DNA from: Streptomyces sp. Tu6071
Lineage (GTDB): Bacteria > Actinomycetota > Actinomycetes > Streptomycetales > Streptomycetaceae
NCBI RefSeq assembly: GCF_000213055.1
Contig: NZ_CM001165.1
Coordinates: forward strand, 2,565,445 to 2,629,444
DNA: 64,000 bases
Direction of reading: 5' to 3'
Below the pieces are notes generated by a model. That model saw nothing but the letters and a program-made list of their open reading frames with translations. It was not told the DNA's origin and ran no database searches. How positions within the stretch are numbered: position 1 is the first letter of the stretch; every line of letters starts with the position of its first letter. Shown here in pieces: positions 9,201 through 16,813 of this stretch. The position numbers and the translations under genes are program-made.

Positions 9201-9608
9201 TCAGACGACCGGGATGGGAAGCTCGCACCACACCGTCTTGCCGGTGCGCGCGGGGTCCACGCTCGTTCCCCAGTTCCGCGACTGTCTGCTGAGCAGCCGG
9301 ATGCCGCGCCCGCGTTCCTCGTCGTGGTGGGGTCTGCGTTCGCGCGGGCCCTGCGTGACCGGGTCCGAGACCTCGACGAAGAGGCTGTCCCTGCGGCGCG
9401 AGAGGCGCAGGCCGATGGGGCCGTGGGCGTATCTGAGGGAGTTGGTGACGAGTTCGCTGACGACGAGAATCGTCACGTCGGTCATCGCGGCGAGGCCCCA
9501 GTCGGTGAGGCGCTCGCGGGTCAGGTCCCTGGCCCTGCGCGCCACCCCGGGCTCAGCCGGAAAGGTCCACTCGGCGCACACGCCCTCGGTGTCGATCAAG
9601 ACGATCAC
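9201..9608 (-). CDS. ATP-binding anti-sigma-factor-type protein (HATPase_c)
   Basis: Encodes 135 aa, a single RsbW/SpoIIAB-like histidine-kinase-type ATPase domain. The N-box appears as ILVVSELVTNSLRYAHG, a GRGIRLL strand matches the G1 box, and the protein ends TGKTVWCELPIP, as in the many small Streptomyces regulators of this family. Such proteins bind or phosphorylate anti-anti-sigma factors. It lies on the same strand as the PAS-GAF-PP2C gene, 550 bp upstream, whose last domain is of the same family, so a shared partner-switching pathway is possible but unproven. No sigma factor or anti-anti-sigma gene is adjacent. Confidence 0.85.
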   Translation of the reverse strand: MIVLIDTEGVCAEWTFPAEPGVARRARDLTRERLTDWGLAAMTDVTILVVSELVTNSLRYAHGPIGLRLSRRRDSLFVEVSDPVTQGPRERRPHHDEERGRGIRLLSRQSRNWGTSVDPARTGKTVWCELPIPVV

Positions 9609-9897
9609 TTCCCCAGAAAGACCGTAGAAGACCCTTGGCGGAGAATCCCTTGCGCCATCAATAGCCCCAAGCCGCGCTTTTCAGACGGAATCGCGCGTAC
9701 TTCCCGGCGGGTTGGCACGAATGGCGCAGCACGGGGAGCCCGCCCGGTGGACGGGGAGGAAGGTGGGGAGGAGGGCCCGGCGCGGTGGGCTTGCGGGGTG
9801 GTGACCACGGTTGCGCGGGGCGTCGGCCGCAGACCCGCGGAGCGTCGGCCGGGAGCCCGCGGGGCGGGCCTCGGCGGAACACCCGTGGGGGCGGCCC

Positions 9898-10290
9898 TCA
9901 GTCGAGCAGTCCCCACCGCGCGAGTTCGTCGAAGAGGAGGCGGTCGACGGGCGGGACCTCGGCGCGGTCGGCGAGCGTGAACCAGGCGATCTCCTCGATC
10001 TCGCTGCTCGGCGCGATGTCCCCGCTGTGCTCGGCCGTCCAGCAGCTCATCCGCACCCGCGTCCCCGGCGACTCCGGCACTTCGGCCTCGTACGTGCCGA
10101 GGTGGCGCGCGCTCGCGGCGTCGAGCCGTACGGTCAGCTCCTCCTCCGCCTCCCGCAGGAGGACGTCGACGTCGCTCTCGCCGGGCTCGCGCTTGCCGCC
10201 CGGCACGTAGAAGACGTCCTTGCCGCGTGGCCGGGCGCACAGGACGCGCCCGTCCTCGACGCGCACCCAGGCCACCGTGTCGATCAGCAC
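9898..10290 (-). CDS. Nudix hydrolase
   Basis: Encodes 130 aa, usual size for a one-domain Nudix enzyme. The Nudix box runs from GGKREPGES to REAEEELTV (about residues 31-54), and the metal-binding Glu residues of REAEEE are present. The glycine that normally follows EEx is Thr here (EELTV), a mild departure from the consensus. Nudix enzymes hydrolyse nucleoside diphosphates linked to another group; substrate cannot be read from the sequence. It lies 75 bp downstream of the SPOR-like gene on the same strand and may share its transcript. Confidence 0.88.
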   Translation of the reverse strand: MLIDTVAWVRVEDGRVLCARPRGKDVFYVPGGKREPGESDVDVLLREAEEELTVRLDAASARHLGTYEAEVPESPGTRVRMSCWTAEHSGDIAPSSEIEEIAWFTLADRAEVPPVDRLLFDELARWGLLD

Positions 10291-10365
10291 CGCTCGCGCT
10301 CCTCCTCGCCGGTCCGCGCCCCTGTCGGCACCGTCCGTCCGGTGAACGACTCTAGAGGCCAGCCC

Positions 10366-10659
10366 CTAGCGGAGCGGGTCCTCGTCCAGGGCGCCGATCA
10401 CGCCTTCGGGGCGGGGGCGGTCGTCGGCGTGCTCGACGACGTAGAGCGCGCGGGGCGCGGGGACACGGGCGTTGAGGACGTCGGCGCGGCGTTCGGCCTC
10501 GGCGCGGGTGGCGTAGCTGGCGACGCGGTAGCTGTCCTCTTCGCCGTTGTCACGCCGTATCAATTGCCAGGGCAGCGAGGCGACGGGATCGGCCGTGCCG
10601 GCCCTGCGGACCTGGCGTCCCACCCTGGCGACGCCCCCCGTGGAAACTCCGTTTCGCAT
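10366..10659 (-). CDS. Small SPOR-like domain protein
   Basis: Encodes 97 aa from ATG 10659; the frame is open further upstream to 10797, but that extension is low-complexity. The core (WQLIRRDNGEEDSYRVASYATRAEAERRADVLN split over residues 31-65) resembles the short SPOR-type fold found in many Streptomyces proteins that sit beside GntR regulators. No signal peptide or membrane helix is present, so a peptidoglycan-binding role is doubtful. It lies 162 bp downstream of the GntR gene on the same strand. Function unknown. Confidence 0.65.
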   Translation of the reverse strand: MRNGVSTGGVARVGRQVRRAGTADPVASLPWQLIRRDNGEEDSYRVASYATRAEAERRADVLNARVPAPRALYVVEHADDRPRPEGVIGALDEDPLR

Positions 10660-10821
10660 ATGCCCGACCCTACCCCTCGCCTTTACGCACCGCATGCGAC
10701 TTGGCACGATACGAGGGGACGAACCGGCCGTCCGGCGCCGGGAAGCGGGGGGTCGCACGGGGGCGCACACGCCCAACGCGCCCCCCGGCGCTGCCACTTG
10801 TCTCGCGGGGGGCGAGGCAGC

Positions 10822-11577
10822 CTAGCGGACCGGGAGATGGTAGGCGAGTCGGTAGCGGTCGGCGGGGACGACGAGGTCGGCGGTCTCCACGGCGCGCTGG
10901 GAGGCGTAGTACGTACGGGAGATGACGATGACGACGTGTCCCGGGACCCCGCCGAGCAGGACCAGTTCCTCGGCGAGCCCGGGGCGCGCGCCGACCTCCT
11001 CGACCACGTTGTCGACGACGGTCTCGATCGCCGCCATGCGCTCGACGACGCCGCAGCCGCCGAGCGGTCCCTCCTCCGGCAGCATGACGGGGGTCCGTCC
11101 CGTGAGGGAGAGCGGCTCCCAGGAGGTGGAGAGCATCATGGGCCGCCCGGACTCGCGGAAGACGTAGCGGGTGCGCATGAGGCGCTCGCCCGCCGCGACG
11201 CCGAGCCGCTCCGCGATGTCGTCGGGCGCGGGCTCCTGCGCGCTGTTCGCGTCCCAGGACCCCTGCGCCCCCTCCGCGGCCTGCTCCTGCCGGAAGGCGG
11301 TCGAGGCGCCGGCCGGGGCGCGGAAGCCCGAGCGGGCGATCCGCCGGGGTTCCAGGCGCTCGCGCACGTAGGTCCCCGAGCCCGATCGCCCCTCCACGAG
11401 CCCCTCGGCCATCAGCACCTTGCGTGCCTCCAGGGCCACGGTGTCCGAGACGCCGTACTCCTTGCGGATACGCGCCTGCGAGGGCAACCGGGTGTGCGGC
11501 GGGAGCGAACCGTCGACGATCTTCTGCCGGAGATCACCCGCGACACGCAGATACGCCGGCTGCTCACCGAAAGTCAC
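10822..11577 (-). CDS. GntR family transcriptional regulator (HutC/UTRA type)
   Basis: Encodes 251 aa from GTG 11577, chosen for GAGGAG 6 nt upstream. The N-terminal winged helix (about 5-75) shows AGDLRQKIVDGSLPP, LPSQARIRKEYGVS and GTYVRER. The C-terminal part (about 105-250) is a UTRA ligand-binding domain ending SRTYYASQRAVETADLVV. Regulators of this group sense small metabolites and usually repress their own gene and neighbours. A perfect inverted repeat (GACAAC-N5-GTTGTC, 11613-11629) lies 36 bp upstream of the start and is a good candidate operator. The divergent threonine-synthase-like gene starts 201 bp away and may also be controlled. Confidence 0.88.
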   Translation of the reverse strand: MTFGEQPAYLRVAGDLRQKIVDGSLPPHTRLPSQARIRKEYGVSDTVALEARKVLMAEGLVEGRSGSGTYVRERLEPRRIARSGFRAPAGASTAFRQEQAAEGAQGSWDANSAQEPAPDDIAERLGVAAGERLMRTRYVFRESGRPMMLSTSWEPLSLTGRTPVMLPEEGPLGGCGVVERMAAIETVVDNVVEEVGARPGLAEELVLLGGVPGHVVIVISRTYYASQRAVETADLVVPADRYRLAYHLPVR

Positions 11578-11612
11578 AAGCCACTCCTCAGGTTGACAGA
11601 CGGCCACAGCGT

Positions 11613-11629
11613 GACAACCGAAAGTTGTC
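11613..11629. promoter_or_regulatory. Inverted repeat, candidate GntR operator
   Basis: GACAAC CGAAA GTTGTC, a perfect 6-bp inverted repeat with a 5-bp spacer in the divergent promoter region between the GntR and threonine-synthase-like genes. The size suits a GntR dimer; binding is inferred. Confidence 0.45.
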
Positions 11630-11764
11630 GCCCGCAAGCGGAGGCCAAAGTTTCACCCGATGTGATGAAGCGGCTTTGCGCAGGGACTTCCTGTCCGCTA
11701 AAGGCCACCGGAAAACCCGCGCCCGGAAGTTGCCCCCTCACACAGCGTGGGGCCCGTCCGCTCC

Positions 11765-11770
11765 TAGGCT
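11765..11770 (+). promoter_or_regulatory. -10 element for a leaderless transcript
   Basis: TAGGCT ends 7 nt before the ATG at 11778 and no ribosome site is present, so transcription probably starts at the start codon. No good -35 is visible. Confidence 0.5.
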
Positions 11771-11777
11771 CACTCCC

Positions 11778-12911
11778 ATGACCTCCGCCGCGCCGTCCTC
11801 CGCCGCCCTGCCCGACCGCCTCTGCCCCCGCGACGGCACCCGTGTCCCGCTCGCGGACCCGGCCTGGTGCTGCCCCGCGTGCGCGGGCCCGCTGGACCTC
11901 GACTTCCACCCCGTGCCCGAGCCCCCCGCCGGGCCCGCGACCTCGCTGTGGCGGTACGCGGACATCCTGCCGCCGGCGGCGCCCGGGATCTCGCTCGGCG
12001 AGGGCGGCAGCCCGCTCGTACCGCTCACCGAACGGGTCTCCGCGAAGCTGGACTTCCTCATGCCGACGCTCTCGTTCAAGGACCGGGGCGCGGTCCTCCT
12101 CGTCGGCCTCGCCCAGCGCCTCGGCGCGCGCGAGGTCCTGGCGGACAGCAGCGGCAACGCGGGGACGTCGGTGGCGGCCTACTGCGCCCGCGCGGGACTG
12201 CGGTGCACGGTGTACGTACCGGAGTCGACGTCACCGAAGAAGACGGAGCAGATCGCCGCGCACGGCGCCCGCGTCGTCCGCGTCCCCGGCGACCGCGAGG
12301 CGACGGCGCGGGCGGCCCGCGCGGCGGCGGACGAGCCCGGGGTCTTCTACGCGAGCCACGTCTTCCACCCGTACTTCACGCAGGGCACGAAGACGTACGC
12401 GCACGAACTGTGGGACCAGCTCGGCGGCAGGCTCCCCGAGGCGCTCGTGGTGCCGGTGGGGAACGGCACCCTGCTCCTCGGCGCGGCCCTGGCGGTCGAG
12501 GAGTTGTACGGGGCGGGCCTGATCCCGCACCGCCCCGCCCTGCACGCCGTGCAGGCCGAAGCGGTGTCGCCGCTGGCGCGGGCGTGGCGCGAGGGCCTGG
12601 ACGACCTCGGCGGCGACACCCCGGCGGCCCCGACCCTCGCGGAGGGCATCGCGATCCCCCGCCCGCCCCGCGCCCGGCAGATCCTCGCGGCGGTACGGGC
12701 GACGGGCGGGGCCTTCCACACGGTCCCCGAATCCGCGATCGCCCCGGCCCAGGCGGACTTGGCGAAGCGGGGCCTGTACGTGGAGGCGACGGGGGTGGCG
12801 TGCTGGGCGGCGGTCCGGGAGGGGGCGCTGGGCGACACGGAAGCGGTGGTGCCGCTGTGCGGAGCGGGCCTGAAAACGGGAATGGCCCCGGCCGGGACAA
12901 CCGGCCCGTGA
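11778..12911 (+). CDS. Threonine synthase-like PLP-dependent enzyme
   Basis: Encodes 377 aa. An N-terminal zinc-ribbon-like piece (LCPRDG and CCPACAGP, Cys near 16, 31, 32 and 35) precedes a fold-type II PLP domain. The PLP lysine is in LSFKDRGA (about K99), and SSGNAGTSVAAY is the phosphate and cofactor Asn loop typical of threonine synthase and related lyases. Family members convert O-phosphohomoserine to threonine, but this gene has no hom or thrB neighbours, so it may be a paralogue with another substrate. The start has a -10 just upstream and no ribosome site, pointing to a leaderless mRNA. Confidence 0.8.
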   Translation: MTSAAPSSAALPDRLCPRDGTRVPLADPAWCCPACAGPLDLDFHPVPEPPAGPATSLWRYADILPPAAPGISLGEGGSPLVPLTERVSAKLDFLMPTLSFKDRGAVLLVGLAQRLGAREVLADSSGNAGTSVAAYCARAGLRCTVYVPESTSPKKTEQIAAHGARVVRVPGDREATARAARAAADEPGVFYASHVFHPYFTQGTKTYAHELWDQLGGRLPEALVVPVGNGTLLLGAALAVEELYGAGLIPHRPALHAVQAEAVSPLARAWREGLDDLGGDTPAAPTLAEGIAIPRPPRARQILAAVRATGGAFHTVPESAIAPAQADLAKRGLYVEATGVACWAAVREGALGDTEAVVPLCGAGLKTGMAPAGTTGP

Positions 12912-12954
12912 TCCAGCCCCTCCGGCGCTTGAGGAGCGGGGCCCGGGGCGGAGC
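12911..12954. repeat. 44-bp intergenic repeat, copy 1
   Basis: Begins ATCCAGCCCCTCCGGCGC and is identical over 44 nt to a copy 92 bp further on. It folds into a short hairpin (CCCC and TCC pairing with GGA and GGGG). Elements starting this way recur between Streptomyces genes, from general knowledge. It lies just after a stop codon between convergent genes. Confidence 0.8.
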
Positions 12955-13002
12955 ACCGCGAGACACGCCGCGATCCGGACGCCCCCAGATCCGGGCCATG
13001 AA

Positions 13003-13046
13003 ATCCAGCCCCTCCGGCGCTTGAGGAGCGGGGCCCGGGGCGGAGC
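13003..13046. repeat. 44-bp intergenic repeat, copy 2
   Basis: Second identical copy, same orientation as copy 1, ahead of the 3' end of the convergent aminotransferase gene. The hairpins may serve as terminators for both genes. Confidence 0.8.
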
Positions 13047-13099
13047 CCCGCGAGGCCGAGCCCCCGCCCCCGCTCACAGGCCGGCCCCCGGCCCCCCGC

Positions 13100-14317
13100 T
13101 CAGACCGCCTGCCGGTACCCCGCCAGGAACCGCCCGATCCGCCCGATCGCCGACTCCAGATCGTCCGCGTACGGCAACGTCAGGATGCGGAAGTGGTCGG
13201 GCCGGGCCCAGTTGAACCCCGTCCCCTGCACCACCTGGATCTTCTCCCGCAGCAACAGGTCCAGGACGAACCGCTCGTCGTCCACGATCGGGTGCACGGC
13301 GGGGTCGATCCGCGGGAAGGCGTACAGCGCCCCCTTCGGCTTGACGCAGCTCACCCCCGGAATCTCGTTCAGCTTCTCGCAGGCCCGGTCCCGCTGCTCG
13401 CGCAACCGCCCGCCGGGCGCGGTGAGTTCACGGATGGACTGCCGCCCGCCGAGGGCCGCCTGGATCGCGTACTGCGCGGGCGCGTTGGCGCAGAGCCGCA
13501 TCGAGGCGAGCATCTGGAGCCCCTCCAGGTAGTCCCGCGCGTGCTGCCGGGGCCCGCTCACGACGAGCCACCCGGAGCGGAACCCGGCGACGCGGTACGT
13601 CTTGGAGAGCCCGCTGAAGGTGAGGACGACCACGTCGGGACCCAACGCGGCGGCGCTGTGGTGTACTTCGTCGTCGTAGAGGATCTGGTCGTAGATCTCG
13701 TCGGCGAGGATCATCAGCCCGTGCCGCCGCGCGAGGTCGAGCACGCCCTCGACGATCTCCTTCGGATACACCGCCCCCGTCGGGTTGTTGGGGTTGATGA
13801 GGACGATCGCCTTGGTGCGGTCCGTGATCCGGGACTCCATGTCGGCGAGGTCCGGGTTCCACTCGGCGGACTCGTCGCACACGTAGTGCACGGCCTTGCC
13901 GCCCGAGAGGGTGACGACGGCGGTCCACAAGGGGAAGTCCGGTGCGGGCACGAGGACTTCGTCGCCGTCCTCGACGAGCGCCTGCACGGCCATCGTGATG
14001 AGTTCGGAGACCCCGTTGCCGAGCCACACGTCGTCGACGGTCACGCCCTCCACGCCGAGCGCCTGGTACCGCTGCGCGACCGCGCGCCGCGCGGAGAGGA
14101 CGCCGCGCGAGTCGGTGTAGCCGTGGGCCTGCGGGAGCATCCGGATCATGTCCTGGACGATCTCCTCCGGCGCCTCGAAGCCGAAGAGCGCGGGATTCCC
14201 CGTGTTGAGCCGCAGCACACTGTGGCCCGCCTCCTCCAGCGCGTTCGCCTGCTCGATCACCGGGCCCCGGATCTCGTAGCAGACCCCGTTCAGCTTGTTC
14301 GACTGCCGGAACTCCAT
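13100..14317 (-). CDS. Pyridoxal-phosphate aminotransferase, AlaA-like
   Basis: Encodes 405 aa from ATG 14317, with GGAGG 5 nt upstream. Class I/II aminotransferase fold: an N-terminal NTGNPALFGF segment, substrate loop LINPNNPTGAVY, ADEIYDQILYD with the Asp and Tyr that hold the cofactor, and the PLP lysine in FSGLSKTYRVAGFRSGW. The C-terminal Arg that binds the alpha-carboxylate is in DHFRILTLP. Closest in pattern to the alanine/valine-pyruvate transaminases (AlaA-like). It is divergent from a HxlR regulator, and the shared promoter carries two inverted repeats, so it is probably under HxlR control. Confidence 0.9.
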   Translation of the reverse strand: MEFRQSNKLNGVCYEIRGPVIEQANALEEAGHSVLRLNTGNPALFGFEAPEEIVQDMIRMLPQAHGYTDSRGVLSARRAVAQRYQALGVEGVTVDDVWLGNGVSELITMAVQALVEDGDEVLVPAPDFPLWTAVVTLSGGKAVHYVCDESAEWNPDLADMESRITDRTKAIVLINPNNPTGAVYPKEIVEGVLDLARRHGLMILADEIYDQILYDDEVHHSAAALGPDVVVLTFSGLSKTYRVAGFRSGWLVVSGPRQHARDYLEGLQMLASMRLCANAPAQYAIQAALGGRQSIRELTAPGGRLREQRDRACEKLNEIPGVSCVKPKGALYAFPRIDPAVHPIVDDERFVLDLLLREKIQVVQGTGFNWARPDHFRILTLPYADDLESAIGRIGRFLAGYRQAV

Positions 14318-14341
14318 CGATGCCTCCACGGAAACTGTGAT

Positions 14342-14392
14342 GCTTGGTTTTACCAAGCGGGCACTTGGAAAGTCCAACCCTGTGTCTAGACT
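14342..14392. promoter_or_regulatory. Divergent promoter region with two inverted repeats
   Basis: GCTTGG-TTTTA-CCAAGC (14342-14358) and TTGGA-AAG-TCCAA (14365-14377) share the TTGG/CCAA arms. The second overlaps the -35 (TTGGAA 14365-14370) of a promoter whose -10 is TAGACT (14387-14392), 16-nt spacer, 7 nt before the HxlR start. They are likely operators for the HxlR protein. Confidence 0.6.
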
Positions 14393-14399
14393 GCGACTC

Positions 14400-15089
14400 A
14401 TGCCACGTCAGACGCAGACCCGACAGACGCAGACCCGGCAGTCCCCGCCCCGCCGCCGGAGCTACGACCAGTACTGCGCGGTCTCGCGCGCCCTCGACTC
14501 GGTCGGCGACCGCTGGAGCCTGCTGGTGGTACGGGAACTGCTCGCGGGCCCGCGCCGCTACACCGATCTGCTCGCCGACCTCCCCGGCGTGAGCACCGAC
14601 ATGCTCGCGACCCGGCTGCGCGACATGGAGCGCGACGGGCTCGCGAGCCGCCGCAGGCTCCCGGCCCCCTCGTCCGCCTCGGTCTACGAGCTGACCGCCC
14701 GGGGCCGCGAGCTGCTGCCCGTGCTCACCGCGCTCGCGGCCTGGGGCGCCCCCGACCTCACGAGCCGCCGCCCCACCGACGCGGTCCGCGCGCACTGGCT
14801 CGCGCTCCCCCTCCTCACGCCGCTCGCCGCGACCCTCCCGGCCCCCGCCGTCATCGAGGTCGAACTCCCCGAGGGCCTCTTCCACCTCCGCCCCCACACC
14901 CCCGGCGACCACCCGCCCTACGCCGAGGGCCCCGCCGAGGCCCCCGACGCGCGCCTCCACATGAGCGCCGACACGTGCCGCGCCCTGGGCGAGGGCACGC
15001 TGACACTCCCGGAGGCGGTCAAGGAAGGGCTCGTACGGGTCACGGGCGAGACCCGGACGGCGCGCGGGCTCGCCGCCCCGGCCGCGTAG
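14400..15089 (+). CDS. HxlR family transcriptional regulator
   Basis: Encodes 229 aa. The winged-helix domain (about 20-110) has the family pattern CAVSRALDSVGDRWSLLVVRELL, then RYTDLLADLPGVSTDML and LRDMERDGL. The C-terminal half (about 130-225) resembles the SCP2-like extension found in many actinobacterial members. HxlR proteins often sense electrophiles or small ligands and repress a neighbouring gene. The ATG lies 7 nt after TAGACT and lacks a ribosome site, so the mRNA is probably leaderless. Inverted repeats over its -35 suggest autoregulation and control of the divergent aminotransferase. Confidence 0.9.
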   Translation: MPRQTQTRQTQTRQSPPRRRSYDQYCAVSRALDSVGDRWSLLVVRELLAGPRRYTDLLADLPGVSTDMLATRLRDMERDGLASRRRLPAPSSASVYELTARGRELLPVLTALAAWGAPDLTSRRPTDAVRAHWLALPLLTPLAATLPAPAVIEVELPEGLFHLRPHTPGDHPPYAEGPAEAPDARLHMSADTCRALGEGTLTLPEAVKEGLVRVTGETRTARGLAAPAA

Positions 15090-15314
15090 GGGAGCACCCC
15101 GTACCCCCGGCGGACCCGCGCCGCACCCGCCCGGGACATCACCCGCCCGACCCGCCCGGTTCCCCCGAACGGCCCTCCTCCCGCCCGCCCGCCGTGCCCC
15201 GCGCGCCGGGCGGCGATATCAGTGGGACCGCACGACCCGACCCTCTCCGCGCCCTCCTTCCGGTGCGCACCGCACACCGGGCCGGGAGGGGCGCTCTCCG
15301 GAACAGGAGCGAAC

Positions 15315-16730
15315 GTGACCACTGGAGCCTTCGGCGAGACCGGAACCGGACCGGCGCACGGCACGGGGGCGACCTCCCCGCCGCCCGCCGACCTCGCGGC
15401 GCTCGACCGGCGCCTCACCCGCCTGGAGACGGAGCGCGCCCGCCCCCCGGGCGCGCGCACGCTCGACGAGTTCCTCCGGCCGCTGCGCGAGGCGCGCGCG
15501 GCCTGGGACGTACGGCGTTCGGTGGGGCAGCCGGAGCAGAAGACCGTGAAGGTCGTACGGCCCTCGGGGATCACGCTCCCCGAGGACTCGCCGCTGCGCC
15601 GGGTGCCGCCGCGCAAGCCGGAGGACCAGCAGCCGGACTACCTGGAGAAGTTCGACAGCCGGACGCTGTTCTACGACGCGTTTCGGCTCGGCGAGGACGT
15701 GTGGCTCTCGGGGCCGCCGCTCAACAACCTCAAGGAGCCGCTGGAGAAGGCCGACTGGCGGGTGGACGGCACGGACGTCGCCGCGTCCGTCTCGCTCTCC
15801 GACTGGGGCAGGACCCAGCGCTCCCGGATCAGGGACGCGGCTCCGGGAGAACGCCTGACCCTCGGGCTCGGCGACGAGCGCTTCAGCGCGGACATCGCGC
15901 CCGACGAGTCCGCGCTCTTCGCGGGACAGCGGACGCTCATCACGAAGTCCCAGGACAACGACCTCGTCTGGATCCAGGACTTCCTCCAGTACTACCACCT
16001 CGTGCACGGCGTCACGGGTGTCGTGTTCTACGACAACAACTCGACGCGCTACACCCCGCAGGACGTGGCCGACGCGATCGCCGCGGTGGAGGGGATCACG
16101 ACGGCCGTCGTCGTGGACTGGCGCTACCCCTGGGGCCCCAACTGCGGCCCGAACGAGGTCTGGGACTCGGACTACTGCCAGTACGGGCTCCTGGAGCACG
16201 GGCGGTTCCGCTACCTCTCGCGGGCGGCCGGGGTCGTCAGCGTGGACATCGACGAGCTGGTCCTGTGCGACGACGCGCGCTCGGTCTTCGACCACGCGGA
16301 GGAGTCGGCGGCCGGGGCGGTGATGTTCGACGGTCGCTGGATCGCCAAGGCGACGGCGGAGCCCATGGACCCCGCGCGCCAGCGCCGCTTCACCGACTAC
16401 CGGCACCGCGCGAAGGGCACGACCACCGTCAAGTGGGCGGTCCTGCCCGGCATCGTCGACTGGCGGTCCACGCAGTGGCGCGTCCACAGCGTCGCCGGCT
16501 CGAACGCGGAGAAGAACGACCTCATCCACCACCGCCACTACCAGGGGGTGAACAACGGCTGGAAGTACGACAGGCCCGAACAGCTCGTCACCCCCGGCAC
16601 CCACACCTTCGACGTCCGCATGAGCCACGTCCTGGACATCGTCTTCGGCCCCTCGGAGGACTTCGAGCCGACGGCGGCACTCGCGCCGTCCACGGCGGTG
16701 GAGCCCTCCGGCGAGGAACGCACGCGGTAG
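15315..16730 (+). CDS. Glycosyltransferase-like protein (family 92 / GT2-like)
   Basis: Encodes 471 aa from GTG 15315, which has AGGAG 5 nt upstream; the frame is open to 15222 without a ribosome site. No signal peptide. Central features are TKSQDNDLVWIQDFLQYY, VVFYDNNSTRYTP (a nucleotide-sugar strand seen in glycosyltransferase family 92) and VSVDIDELVLCDD, a DxD-like metal site. A conserved HHRHYQGVNNGW segment comes late. These features suggest transfer of a sugar to a surface polymer or protein, but donor and acceptor are unknown. It stands alone, bounded by a perfect 44-nt palindrome at its 3' side. Confidence 0.65.
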   Translation: MTTGAFGETGTGPAHGTGATSPPPADLAALDRRLTRLETERARPPGARTLDEFLRPLREARAAWDVRRSVGQPEQKTVKVVRPSGITLPEDSPLRRVPPRKPEDQQPDYLEKFDSRTLFYDAFRLGEDVWLSGPPLNNLKEPLEKADWRVDGTDVAASVSLSDWGRTQRSRIRDAAPGERLTLGLGDERFSADIAPDESALFAGQRTLITKSQDNDLVWIQDFLQYYHLVHGVTGVVFYDNNSTRYTPQDVADAIAAVEGITTAVVVDWRYPWGPNCGPNEVWDSDYCQYGLLEHGRFRYLSRAAGVVSVDIDELVLCDDARSVFDHAEESAAGAVMFDGRWIAKATAEPMDPARQRRFTDYRHRAKGTTTVKWAVLPGIVDWRSTQWRVHSVAGSNAEKNDLIHHRHYQGVNNGWKYDRPEQLVTPGTHTFDVRMSHVLDIVFGPSEDFEPTAALAPSTAVEPSGEERTR

Positions 16731-16757
16731 CCGCCCGCAGGGGCAGGGGCCCGCGCC

Positions 16758-16801
16758 GGACCGGCTGGAGGGGCCCGGTACCGGGCCCCTCCAGCCGGTC
16801 C
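16758..16801. terminator. Perfect 44-nt palindrome, bidirectional terminator
   Basis: Two 22-bp arms meet at a central GGTACC with no unpaired loop, between the convergent glycosyltransferase-like and MFS genes. Very stable hairpin in either transcript. Confidence 0.8.
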
Positions 16802-16813
16802 CGGCCCGGCCGC

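Noticed and set aside
12911..13046. CRISPR array
   Set aside because: Only two repeats, 44 nt each with a 48-nt gap, no cas genes; it is an intergenic repeat.
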